A stretch of DNA of 23,627 nt from Dimargaris cristalligena (lineage: Eukaryota; Kickxellomycota; Dimargaritomycetes; Dimargaritales; Dimargaritaceae): assembly GCA_027576995.1 (NCBI GenBank), contig JANBQC010000453.1, forward strand, positions 1 to 23,627. Reading direction: 5' to 3'. The notes under the pieces are model-generated. The model was not told the origin of the DNA and made no database searches. It saw nothing but the letters and a program-made list of their open reading frames with translations. A program made the translations under genes and the position numbers. Shown piece after piece: positions 11,222 to 20,072 of the stretch. Numbering within the stretch: position 1 is the stretch's first letter; every line of letters starts with the position of its first letter.

Positions 11222-11933
11222 ATGGGAATAGAACCCTCCGTGATGTAAGTTTACCCGGCCGGCAATTCCGTATCTTTTATTTTCCCGTTCTTTTCCACTG
11301 ATAGACAGGCCTATGAAAATACCCTCAATGTTGGATTCCAGGGATGACCCATTCATTATTCCCCATTCCACCCTAGGTCATTTTCCTAATCCAATTATAG
11401 TTAAACTATCTGATGGCAAACACCACTCAATTCCTCGGAAGCCGGAGGCTGGAAGAGGGGATTGGGCCATTGGGCGCCTATATCCCCTTCAACCACATGG
11501 CAAAGGATGGAGGGCGGCAGGCTGTAGGGAGGGGGGTCTCTCTCCCTCTCCTTTCCATTGCTTGCACAATACTTTTTGGTTACGATATGATTCAAGAACA
11601 ATAAGGCCAGGTGGGGAAGAAGCGCGGGTGGGCTCGGAACAAATCGGCGGGCTTAACTGGAGGGGGACTGTGAGCGTGAAACATTTATTAGTAGGATCTA
11701 CCACCTCCTTACCCACCACTGTGCCTCTGTTTTCAAGATGCAGCCACGCCATTGCTTGTATTTTGTGCTGTTTTTTTTTTCTTCTTCTTTTTCTCAAAAA
11801 TACAATAAACAAAAAGCCATTTCCATATTTTCAGGCTGGCGTGGACTGTTACTTTGTCAGCAAGGTGCGGCTACCCTACAATTTGATTCATTCCAATCGG
11901 GCGCTGTGTAGGGTCGAGTGTATAGAGAGATAA
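11222..11933 (+). CDS. Candidate two-exon gene, 215 aa, unknown function
   Basis: Exon 1 (11222-11244) encodes MGIEPSV and exon 2 (11309-11933) continues in phase from a split ATG codon for about 208 more residues. The intron (11245-11308, 64 nt) has a GTAAGT donor, a C/T-rich interior, a CTGAT branch-like site and an ACAG acceptor. The spliced frame starts MGIEPSVMPMKIPSM and ends RVECIER. A hydrophobic run (CILCCFFFLLLFL) comes from a poly-T stretch that may itself belong to a second intron (candidate donor GTATTT at 11758, acceptor TTTTCAG ending 11834). No domain is recognised. The long open frame plus a good in-phase intron is suggestive, but chance is quite possible. Confidence 0.22.
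11245..11308 (+). other. Candidate spliceosomal intron (64 nt)
   Basis: GTAAGT donor, pyrimidine-rich second half, CTGAT close to the 3' end and an ACAG acceptor. Its ends resemble those of the intron in the DUF4604 gene at 14795-15017. Confidence 0.3.
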
Positions 11934-12016
11934 ATAATCGACTGTGTTTATATATATATGTATGTATATACGCCGGGAAGAACATGCCAATAATAATTCA
12001 GTTGGGCTGGACTGAA

Positions 12017-12229
12017 TTAGATATCCCTAATATGGGTACTGGCGCCATACCGATGAGTCAAGCGTGACTCGGCCGGTGAGGGTGTGGAGTGGCGATGAAA
12101 CACTGAGTTGGTAGTCATTTTACTGGTAAAAACTAATGGTGATTCGATGGACCATTTGGAAACTGAGGCTGGCTCCTCATGAGGTTTGGACTGTACTTCC
12201 TCTTCATTTTTTTCTTCGGTTTTGGTCAT
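12017..12229 (-). CDS. Candidate ORF, 70 aa, charged N-terminus, unknown
   Basis: This minus-strand ATG frame begins MTKTEEKNEEEVQSKPHEEP, is acidic and Ser/Thr-rich, and has no recognised domain. Upstream in the same frame, across a single TAG (12236-12238), lies another protein-like stretch (about 12371-12239) containing VGFLDDVADLYPATF. The sequence just before the ATG reads TTTTTAG, so the ATG segment could be an exon behind a splice acceptor, or the pair could be a degraded gene. Function is unknown and the call is weak. Confidence 0.18.
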   Translation of the reverse strand: MTKTEEKNEEEVQSKPHEEPASVSKWSIESPLVFTSKMTTNSVFHRHSTPSPAESRLTHRYGASTHIRDI

Positions 12230-12875
12230 GTTATCCTAAAAAGGCCATTTTCCATCCACTACGTTCACCACCCTGAAGGTAGCTGGATATAAGTCCGCAA
12301 CATCGTCCAAAAAACCAACAGATGATGAAGATGCCTTTACATGTGCCCTCCGCTCCCTATTATTATGTGACCTACTAACAATATAAATAATAAGTTTTAT
12401 TTTATCTTAAAATTGCGTAGTATATAAGTGGTATATAGTATATACAGGTATTCGTCAGTAGTGCGTAAACCAGTTAATGAAACATAGACCCAACGGACCG
12501 ACGTAATCTACACCATTTTTGGATTTTGACATTCGCAATGGCCGACTCGTTTTTGCTGCATCAGACAATCGGCTATTTTAGCCCTCCGATCCTACGCAAA
12601 AAGGATGCGGGTGGGATGCGGTATTCTCCCCTTCCTTATCCCTTCCATGCCCAACAGCAGCAGCAATTTTTTTTAACTAAACACCACCACACAAAAGGCC
12701 CTGCAGCTAACTGGGCAACCTATTGTCTATTGAAAATAAATGAATGTCGATCTCATCCGCCTGATGGGAATACCGAATAATTCGGTGGGAGAAAGCTGGA
12801 ATGAATGGGGGAGAGTGGTAGATAGACCAAGTGGAATGGACCTTCCACCCCCAAATATCAGTTTTTTGTTTATCC

Positions 12876-12909
12876 GGGAACCTCGTTCCCCCTATACGTA
12901 TGGGGTTCC
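12876..12909. repeat. Overlapping inverted repeats that form alternative hairpins
   Basis: GGGAAC (12876-12881) can pair with GTTCCC (12885-12890). Alternatively GGAACC (12877-12882) can pair with GGTTCC (12904-12909), enclosing CCCC/GGGG arms around the perfect palindrome ATACGTAT (12894-12901). The two foldings exclude each other. Confidence 0.5.
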
Positions 12910-13969
12910 TACAAGTTCCCCTTTCCTTTGCCTCTCCCCATTTTGGTTTGCCCTTATCACTCGATACACCCCCAGAACCGTAATGATGTTATAGCCTGTA
13001 AATCGAAGAACAAGGGGAAATGTCGCAAGGTTTTAAGGGAGGGCAAGTCGGTTCCTCTGTCTCTGGCCCTTCTGTTGGTCTATGCCCCCACCATGTCCGA
13101 AATAGTAGTGTGATTGGATGGACAAACCAAAGTAGGGTCTACGTCTTGAAAGCCGGTGCCGTTTGGTAGAAGGGGGGTGAACAAATCGGTGCTGTAAATG
13201 GCCTTGTACCATGTCCCTTATTCACCCTCTCGTATTCTCGGGAGGTAATCTCGGCCGTGTGGTTTCAGGCATGCCATATGCCGTTGGCTATAAACCATGT
13301 GCGTGGGAGAGGAGGACCAAGAGGGCACTATCCTAACATCATGGACCTGGCTTGCTATTGTCCTATCAATGCCATGCGAGATGGTTTTTCAATTAGAAAG
13401 TCCGCCGGGGTGGACCAATGGCCTATTTGTTCTTTAACCCAAGCCGCAAAGTGGCATGTGAGCACAACATACAGCTGGTTATACCTTGTGGTGGGCCTGA
13501 TGGGCTCGTTCGTTATTATCATTATTTTCCGCTTTGACGAAAACCATAAAAAAAACGGGGTTTACGGCAGGATCGGTGCAATAATAGGGGATTTCGACCA
13601 AATAGTAATTGGCCCTTTGGGGGTGTCTAGTCCTCACGTAGGATCCAGGTTGGGGTGGAAGGACTATCCCTTGTCCAAACCCTACCCAGCTTGGCACTAT
13701 CGATAGAAATAATCACTTATCTACCGTTGATGACCTCATTAGATAATAATTAAACCATTATTGTCACCACGACGTTTCAACAAAATTTTGACTTATGGGG
13801 AGGAGGAAACATCATAGATTTCCAGGCATGTAAGCGGGGGCGGCATGACGAGTTCATGACGACGGGCCTTAACCCCTCCTGTACCTCAATTCTCAAAATG
13901 ATATCTAGTGAGTGCATTTCGTTAATACGACGGATATACACACTTTGATATGGTCAGGGATATTGTCAT

Positions 13970-13992
13970 TGCCGTCGTCATGGTCGACGGCA
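13970..13992. repeat. GC-rich hairpin
   Basis: TGCCGTCG and CGACGGCA form a perfect 8-bp stem around a 7-nt loop in otherwise AT-richer non-coding DNA. No U-tract follows, so it is not read as a terminator. Confidence 0.5.
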
Positions 13993-14385
13993 GTATCGCA
14001 TAAATTAGGTCAATCCAGAGCAGCAAATGATACTGCCCATGTTCGAAAGCTATTCCTAATCACTTATTGTAGACCATTGTTGCGTTAGGGACAAACTCGG
14101 AAAACAGTATCCCTTATCCCATTCCTTCGGCCGAAATACCGATATCCGTGTTTAAAACTATATCATGTAATACAATCCGAGCAGAAACCCACTCGGCGAT
14201 GTAAGGTTCTGCCTTGGTAGCTGTGTTATTTTTAGTTGCACCACCCCCTTAATTTTGGTTTCTGGTATTCAAACAAGTGGTACAGCTGCATTGCATTTCA
14301 GCTCTACGCATTCCCTTTTCTACATTGCTCCATTTCTTACCCTTCCTCGTTTCCCTAATTCCTACCTTTGCCTCGTTTGCCCCGC

Positions 14386-15283
14386 ATGCCTCCCAAAAAA
14401 CTCACTCCGCATCAAATGCGCCAAAAGGGACTCACATTCCAACAGGAAACCCCCACCTTCCTCCGCAATCTGTATTCGCAATTGGGCATGCCCCAGCCCA
14501 GGCGGACCGATTCCTATGCGGAAGACGATGTCCCTGCCAACATTGGCCAGGTCCCTGGGGAACGTCCCCTACGTGCATTTTCAACATCCGCCACCTCGCG
14601 GACAGCTGGGTCCATGCCAGCAGCAGCCGTAACGGAGGAAGACAGTCAGTCCGAACCCGAGGACGAAAAACCCCAGATTGTGGTGGTGAACCCCGGGCGC
14701 GACCTATCGGCGAAGGAGGTGGAAACGTTTCGACTGGGTAAACGAAAAGGCGCGGCGACTGACAAGGTAGATGAATCGGCCCAGGATGATTCAGGTAAGT
14801 TGGCCAATTTGGCTTGGGCTTGTTCCTATATATATATATATACATCGTTATAAATACTATTGCGTGTTTCCAGTGACTTTGCCCTTCACTACTAAACCCA
14901 ATCGTTCGTTGATCCGGGCTCCCCTCTTCTCTGCCTCGCTCTTATTCACCTTCCAATGTCTGCTGAACATACCCCCCATACGATCCTTCGTGGTTTATTA
15001 TATACACCAATGAACAGCCCAACCCCCCGAACGCGTTGCCTTCCGACCCCGCAGTATGCGGCAAGGCAACTCCGCTTCCACTGTAGATGTAAGCTCGTCA
15101 AAGGCTTCATCCCACCCCGACAGTAAGAATCGATCTGCTACCAAGGTCCCGGGCCACGGGAAACTATCCCCAAACCATTTGCCGTCTCATGAAGCTAAAA
15201 AGCCCAAATCCGAATCAACCTCAAAGCGGCGGTCCACTAAAGCCGCGGCAGGGCCTTCCCTTTCTTTTGACGATGATATTTAA
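14386..15283 (+). CDS. DUF4604 family (KIAA1143-like) protein, two exons
   Basis: Spliced as 14386-14794 plus 15018-15283, this gives a 224-aa protein. It is similar to the KIAA1143/DUF4604 family in three places: an N-terminal block (KKLTPHQMRQKGLTFQQETP, residues 4-23, followed by FLRNL), a central block (KPQIVVVNPGRDLSAKEV, 95-112) and the short ERVAFRP motif (141-147), matching the family's R-[IV]-x-[FY]-R-K-P signature. It ends with the family-like acidic tail SLSFDDDI. The middle and C-terminus are disordered, Ser/Lys-rich and basic (KPKSESTSKRRSTK). The molecular role of the family is not established. The ATG at 14386 was chosen because the frame further upstream has only TTG codons; a C/T-rich leader precedes it. 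The exon join changes G to GCC (Ala137) and restores the ERVAFRP motif. A MITE copy begins 67 bp past the stop. Confidence 0.85.
14795..15017 (+). other. Intron of the DUF4604 gene (223 nt, phase 1)
   Basis: GTAAGT donor, a (TA)n tract at 14827-14842, a CTGAAC branch-like element near 14962 and an AACAG acceptor ending at 15017. Earlier acceptors, such as TTTCCAG ending at 14873, are in phase but run into a TGA at 15011-15013. The CAG ending at 15054 is out of phase. Only 15017 keeps the family motif, so it is preferred. Confidence 0.75.
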
Positions 15284-15350
15284 TCAACTTTAGTATTCTA
15301 TTTATATATATACATGTGACACTGACAATGCAGTGGATTGCCTATGGATA

Positions 15351-15488
15351 TGGGTGAAATTCAGCCCAGCTGTATAGGCTTTTGAATGATATGTGTACGG
15401 GAAAATAGGCGGGATAGGCGTGTTTAACCAGTAGTATTCGCCTCATCCAAAGGACTTTTATTTATACAGCCTGGTTGAACCTTTCCCA
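15351..15488 (+). mobile_element. MITE-like element copy C (138 bp, TA-flanked)
   Basis: Same orientation as copy A, with the same TGGGTGAAATTC start and CTTTCCCA end and TA on both sides (15349-15350, 15489-15490). It is more diverged and 12 bp longer; the extra bases lie near the centre (about 15400-15420, AAAATAGGCGGGAT-like). Its terminal inverted repeats are the clearest of the three: both ends read TGGG, then TTCA, then CC and AG, then CTGTATA within about 28 nt. It lies in the 3' flank of the DUF4604 gene and could contribute to its 3' UTR or polyadenylation region. Confidence 0.7.
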
Positions 15489-16189
15489 TATGCCATAAAA
15501 CAATCGAATTCCTTTTAGCCGCCCATGGACCAAATGTGTCACCCTTAGTTTGTCATGTATGACTTGGGAATGGGAGATCCGGTTGATTCAATACAGCCGT
15601 TACATTAAAATATACGTTGGCCTGTAAATAAAAATATTAATAATGGCGGATTAATGGTGGAATGTTTGGCCTGCCATCTTATCTATGAAGCTAGTGGTAG
15701 GCTTTCCAGACCAACTGCTTGACGGTTCTAGGGGTGCTGCATGTGTCATTTATAGACATAATTTATAACCTCGGAGGGGCATAATGGCTACGAATCATTG
15801 GGGAATTAGTTATTGCCGGACTCTAGTATTTGGGGAGAGGGTGCTGGAATCAATGAGTTTCAGAGCCCAAAATACAGGCTTAATATTTCCCCTAGTAGGT
15901 TCAACGTAGGTCGAAGGGAGGTGTAATAAACCTTTTTGATTTTTAGGCAAGCCCATTTTGAATGTTTCGACCGATTTTAAAGTATGCCGCCGGGGCAATT
16001 CGTGTCAAAACATTTGGCGAATTGGAATAATCCAGGTAAAGCGTTCAATTGGTCTACCAAAACAACGTACAGTCGAAACGAAAAGCATACCACATCAGGT
16101 AGTATTGAATGGCTCTTAATGTTTGGTTTATTTCCATCCATCCCATCTCATCTCATCCCACCTCACCACACATCAATTCAAATACGACC

Positions 16190-16360
16190 ATGCTAGATTT
16201 TCTACGTAGTAGTCATACTAATATGACCTGGGTGCTCAGGTATAGTAGTAGAACCTTTGGCCGTAGTTATTCACTTGTTCGACAATGGTGTCCTGGGTAT
16301 TCCGCAGCTGGGAGGGACGCCACCACCCACTATCCCGAGTTCCCCGCCGCGAGTGTCTAA
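16190..16360 (+). CDS. Candidate short ORF, 56 aa, presequence-like
   Basis: The ATG is in CGACCATGC context behind a C/T-rich tract. The 56-aa product starts MLDFLRSSHTNMTWVL and is rich in Arg and Ser with few acids, which resembles a mitochondrial presequence, then ends EFPAASV. No second exon could be identified. It may be a first exon, a small protein or chance. Confidence 0.15.
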   Translation: MLDFLRSSHTNMTWVLRYSSRTFGRSYSLVRQWCPGYSAAGRDATTHYPEFPAASV

Positions 16361-17666
16361 TATCTTTTAATCGCTATTCCGCTTTGGTTCATCCGTGCCC
16401 AAAATATTAGGTGTCTATCCATGTCGTATTGTATGCTCACCCCCCTTTAGTACCCAGTACCTGGATACCTTCTTATATATATGGATACGCCACTCCCTGC
16501 CTCGCTGATAATAAACGTCAGTTAGCAGACATCCCTATTCTAGTAGGCTTCTATTCGATGGAATTGGGCGGTTAACCTTAGCGACGACGGTCCGCCAGGC
16601 TCGAACCGAAGGGCAGTATCGTAATATACACTGCACTGATCTATGGCACTACAGCTATTGGGGAGTCAATTAAACCCCAGGCCCCCGTTTGCGTTCACCG
16701 TAGGGATAAAATGGCAATACGCATACCCCCGACTAACGCATTCACATGGCCATCAATTCAATGGCGAAAAATGGAACATATATTTAAATAATTATTAGAC
16801 CGGGTTACACAAATGGAGGATACTATATAAATAGTATCTAGGTATTGGGGCCGAAACGGAGCTCTGTATATGCAAAAAGAAATAACATACCATGCCTTGT
16901 TTTCCTGCCACTATCAACCAAAGGTACAATAACAAACGTGGTAAGTCACTAAAACTGGCGGCTGCTATAAGATAAAGTGCCGCCGGTGACGGTAGATTGG
17001 TTGTTGCCCTCACCTCGGCAAACCAGGTGTAAGTCGGTTGAGGGGATATGGACAGATAGCCAGGTGTCCCTTCCACTCAAACAGTGCTACTCGGGGGTGG
17101 TGGGTTCTTATTGGGAGTGGCCTGGACCTTGGGCTTGTTCGAGAGCAGTTGCTCAAGTTCGACGCCCGTAGGCAATGTGGGTCTTAGTAACTGTATTCGC
17201 CTTATCATAAGGAAAAATTGTTAGAAGTTTGGGCCGGTTTTCAGTCCAAGTTTCATTAGAGTGGATTATAGATTCGACGAGCTAGATGGACATGGTAACT
17301 TGGACCAAAGAAAGTGATATCCATTATCTTGGCAACATCGAGCAAACCAAAAAGGGTGGCAAGGGCGGAAGACGGACAAATGTGAGAATAGTCAGCACTA
17401 GCTGAGGATAATTGGTATAACTATTCGAGAAATATAGCAAGGTCGAAGGTTCGGAATATGATATCTTCATATTCGCCCCTCCCTCAAAATTTGCATGAAA
17501 AACTACGAGCGGAAAGAAAGAGGTGGATGCAGTCAAATGGCAAAGGCAGATACAATAAATGGTAGGCCCGCCTATTCATCCGATCTCCCAATCGGCTGGG
17601 ATGAGTCCCGCTTGCAATACCTTCGTTGTCAGCTCTCTATTGCCCCATTCATTGAGGGTATTGGAC

Positions 17667-17683
17667 GGAGGGAGGGAGGGAGG
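17667..17683. repeat. (GGGA)n microsatellite
   Basis: About four GGAG/GGGA units in non-coding DNA. Confidence 0.8.
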
Positions 17684-19260
17684 TGCCTCAGGCATAGTAG
17701 GGCACCATCACAATTAGATATAATATATTTAGTGGGGATAGAAGGGAAAGGGTGAATCAAATAGCCAACGCAGTCTCGATATCAAGTGAACATGATGCAC
17801 AATGGGCGGCAACAAAGCAATCTAGCCTTGGAAATCATCAAGATGGACCAGAGTCTGATTGTCAAATTGAATTGATACAACCAACACCGTCGGCCACTAT
17901 TAGGATCATATATATTAGCTAACCTTTCTCTTCTCCCACTTTTATTGCATCCAGCGTACCACTTCAATTTCGCTCTGGTATGTGTAGGCGGATATCGGCA
18001 CTTCGAGTATCATCACCTGCCTCTATTCAGGCCTCTGTCGATGTAATCCGAACTCCCTTGCCCTCGAACCAATGCAGGGCTAATCATTAGTTTTTTCTGT
18101 AGTACGGTGAGGATGTGCTAACCGGAGAAGAATATAGTAGCTACTAGGTATATGTGGGTGGGATTAATGGAAGGCAGCTGATAACCCCGACTCTGCCTAT
18201 ACAATGGCTGAAATGATGATCCGTGATTTTTTATGAACTTTGGGCTTTATAATCTTTTTATTAAAAAAGACCCGCTATCCGCTCTTCTGTTACATTGGAG
18301 GTCGGGTTGAAGAAGGATGGGGGTATGTAAATGCAGATGGGACAGCAGTAGGATGGGTTTGAAGGAGCAGCATACTACTGTTGTTTAAAGCTTGTTCTAA
18401 AGGTATTAGTCAGAGTAAACAGGGTCAATTAATCTGAGGATAGGCACGGCATATGAACCACTGCATTTCGAAAACAGGGTTTAATCGCCCAAATGAACAC
18501 TGCCATGGTCAGTCTTTGTAGGACTAGGAGACGCAGGTATCGACACAAGCAGCCCTGCCTATCAAGTACCCTCGTTTATTTTTATCCGGTAGCTCCCACC
18601 GGTGTTACCCTATGGCTAACGGGTAGGTTGGTGGTGGTAATGTCTTCCAATATCGCGGTTTCGTGGAGTGGGGAAAGGTATTGCCGGAGAAGGACCTTTG
18701 GTCGGTAGAGGAGGCATTGGGTAATTTATTATTGAAGACGATGTACCCATGGAAATACTTCATCGCTGTATAGACCATCTCCCCTAGAGAAGGTAACCAC
18801 TGCCAAATAGTATTCAAAACTTACATTCGGCTCTTGATTTACTAGTATAGACCCACCTTTTACGTTAAATCATATCCTTGGACCCTCTCTGTGGTATTGC
18901 TAAGTGGCAAAAGGCGGTCTCCGCTTCCATTGCCGATAATCAGAGGCTGGGCGAGAGGCACCACATTGTTATTCTTATTGAAACACATTAATCGAAAATG
19001 ACGATTATGGGCAACCGTGGCGGGCTAAGCCGGTAACAAATGGCCCAGAATTCGAAAATCTCTGGGCATAGAAAGTGGTCGCTATAATGCAAGAATGTGG
19101 GCTGGTCGGTGACCCAGTTCCCTTGGCGCTCTGTTGGATAATAAAACCCACCTTAGTTAATTGAAACCTATTGGTGGGATGCCCGCTGGGTTGGGTGCAA
19201 TGATGTGTGAGTGGCTAGGTGGCCATTGACGTAGAGGCGGCACTTCTTCTGCTGTCTGTC

Positions 19261-19509
19261 TCAAAGGGCTTGCGGCCATTGTTCGGCCTCTGGAATATGA
19301 ATGGTACAGATAGCCAGATATCCAAGTTGTGAGGGCCAAGGATGGTGGTGAGGGTATATCCTCGCGGCTCTTAAGTTAAGGCGGGCCATTAGCTGCCGGC
19401 AGTCATAGTATAAATACTCGACCACTTTGCCGCCAATATAATAATTCAAATCATTTAGCCACTCTTCCTCTACAATACTACAAACATCGTCCACATCTGC
19501 ATACTCCAT
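19261..19509 (-). CDS. Candidate ORF, 82 aa, divergent from the 19638 gene, unknown
   Basis: The ATG at 19509 (context GAAAATGG) opens an 82-codon frame. The N-terminal part reads MEYADVDDVCSIVEEEWLND and continues with LNYYIGGKVVEYLYYDC, a protein-like mix of acidic and aromatic residues with predicted helical character. The C-terminal third (PHHHPWPSQLGYL) looks less convincing. No family is recognised and there is no signal peptide. It lies head-to-head with the secreted-protein gene, 128 bp apart, so they could share a promoter. No good downstream intron was found. Confidence 0.25.
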   Translation of the reverse strand: MEYADVDDVCSIVEEEWLNDLNYYIGGKVVEYLYYDCRQLMARLNLRAARIYPHHHPWPSQLGYLAICTIHIPEAEQWPQAL

Positions 19510-19637
19510 TTTCACTTCATTAGCGCATCCTTATTCACTTCCTTGGACCCCTCCATACGACTCTCTCGCCACTGTCAAGAGCTAGCCAGTTTCTCCCTTC
19601 CATCCCCTCCTTTCTCCTCTTTGCCTTCGGCGACATC

Positions 19638-20072
19638 ATGTACGTCAACACCCCGGTCACCCTACTCGCCCTCGCCCTCGCCCTTGCCCTAGCAACCCAA
19701 ACCCTTGCCCAAGGTAAGAGTTCATCGGATGCAGCGGCTAAGCAATTGGTGAGTCGGACCAAAGATGCCGTAGCGCTCAAGAACCGTACTGAAAAGCCCG
19801 TCCGAAGCCAATCCCTAAATGCGACTGGCTCCAATAAGCTGAACACTCCAGTGAGACAGAATAGCTCTTCGCCTAGCTTACCATCCCAGACGAAAAAGAA
19901 CACTCCTACTGGAAAGCCCGCCGACCCGCCCACTAAAGGTTCTGCAAATGGCAAATCTAATAGTGGCAACTTTCAAAAACCCACCATTAGTAGCACAAAC
20001 AAGAAAGGTGCCCCTAATAAGACCGCTTCCGTGACCACAAAACCGAGGTGGGTTAATACGATGCGTGTATGA
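19638..20072 (+). CDS. Small secreted Ser/Thr/Asn/Lys-rich protein, unknown function
   Basis: 144-aa protein with a clear signal peptide: MYVNTPVTLLALALALALAT then QTLAQ, with probable cleavage near residue 25. The Leu-Ala core comes from a run of CTCGCC-like hexamers. The mature part is basic, disordered, lacks cysteine and is dominated by Ser, Thr, Asn, Lys and Pro. It has four N-glycosylation sequons (N49, N61, N75, N127) and many potential O-glycosylation sites. This suggests a secreted or cell-wall-associated protein; no domain or homologue is recognised. The ATG is the first in frame and follows a C/T-rich leader (about 19535-19630). A GTAAGA just after the signal peptide and a GTGGGT near the 3' end could act as donors, but the frame stays open and compositionally uniform through the first, so I read it unspliced. 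The last eight residues could differ if the 3' one is used. Confidence 0.7.
   Translation: MYVNTPVTLLALALALALATQTLAQGKSSSDAAAKQLVSRTKDAVALKNRTEKPVRSQSLNATGSNKLNTPVRQNSSSPSLPSQTKKNTPTGKPADPPTKGSANGKSNSGNFQKPTISSTNKKGAPNKTASVTTKPRWVNTMRV

Larger units (their letters stand above)
11934..14385. other. Intergenic stretch with weak ORFs and hairpins
   Basis: No firm gene was found between the 11.3-kb candidate and the DUF4604 gene. The region holds a weak minus-strand frame (12017-12229, listed), a pair of overlapping inverted repeats at 12876-12909 and a GC-rich hairpin at 13970-13992. An open frame at 13257-13706 starts at GTG and shows one hydrophobic stretch but nothing recognisable. From about 14300 the plus strand becomes pyrimidine-rich, forming the probable leader of the 14386 gene. 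Confidence 0.45.
15284..19260. other. Long intergenic stretch
   Basis: Beyond the third MITE copy no firm gene is visible. It holds a short degenerate (CATCC/CATCT) pyrimidine-rich tract near 16136-16166 leading into the weak ORF at 16190, and a (GGGA)n run near 17667-17683. A small GTATGT...TTCAG splice-like pair near 17980-18031 could not be tied to any reading frame. Confidence 0.45.

Noticed and set aside
11835..11915. A DCYFV-containing stretch resembling residues 220-224 of the kinase, as a possible kinase remnant
   Set aside because: The match is five residues and does not extend. A five-residue identity to a 424-aa protein is expected several times by chance in six frames of this window.
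13257..13706. 149-codon plus-strand open frame with one hydrophobic segment
   Set aside because: It starts at GTG. The length is near what chance gives in a window of this size, and there is no leader or homology.
16570..16680. tRNA-like B-box (GGTTCGAGCC) on the minus strand
   Set aside because: There is no A-box or acceptor stem upstream.
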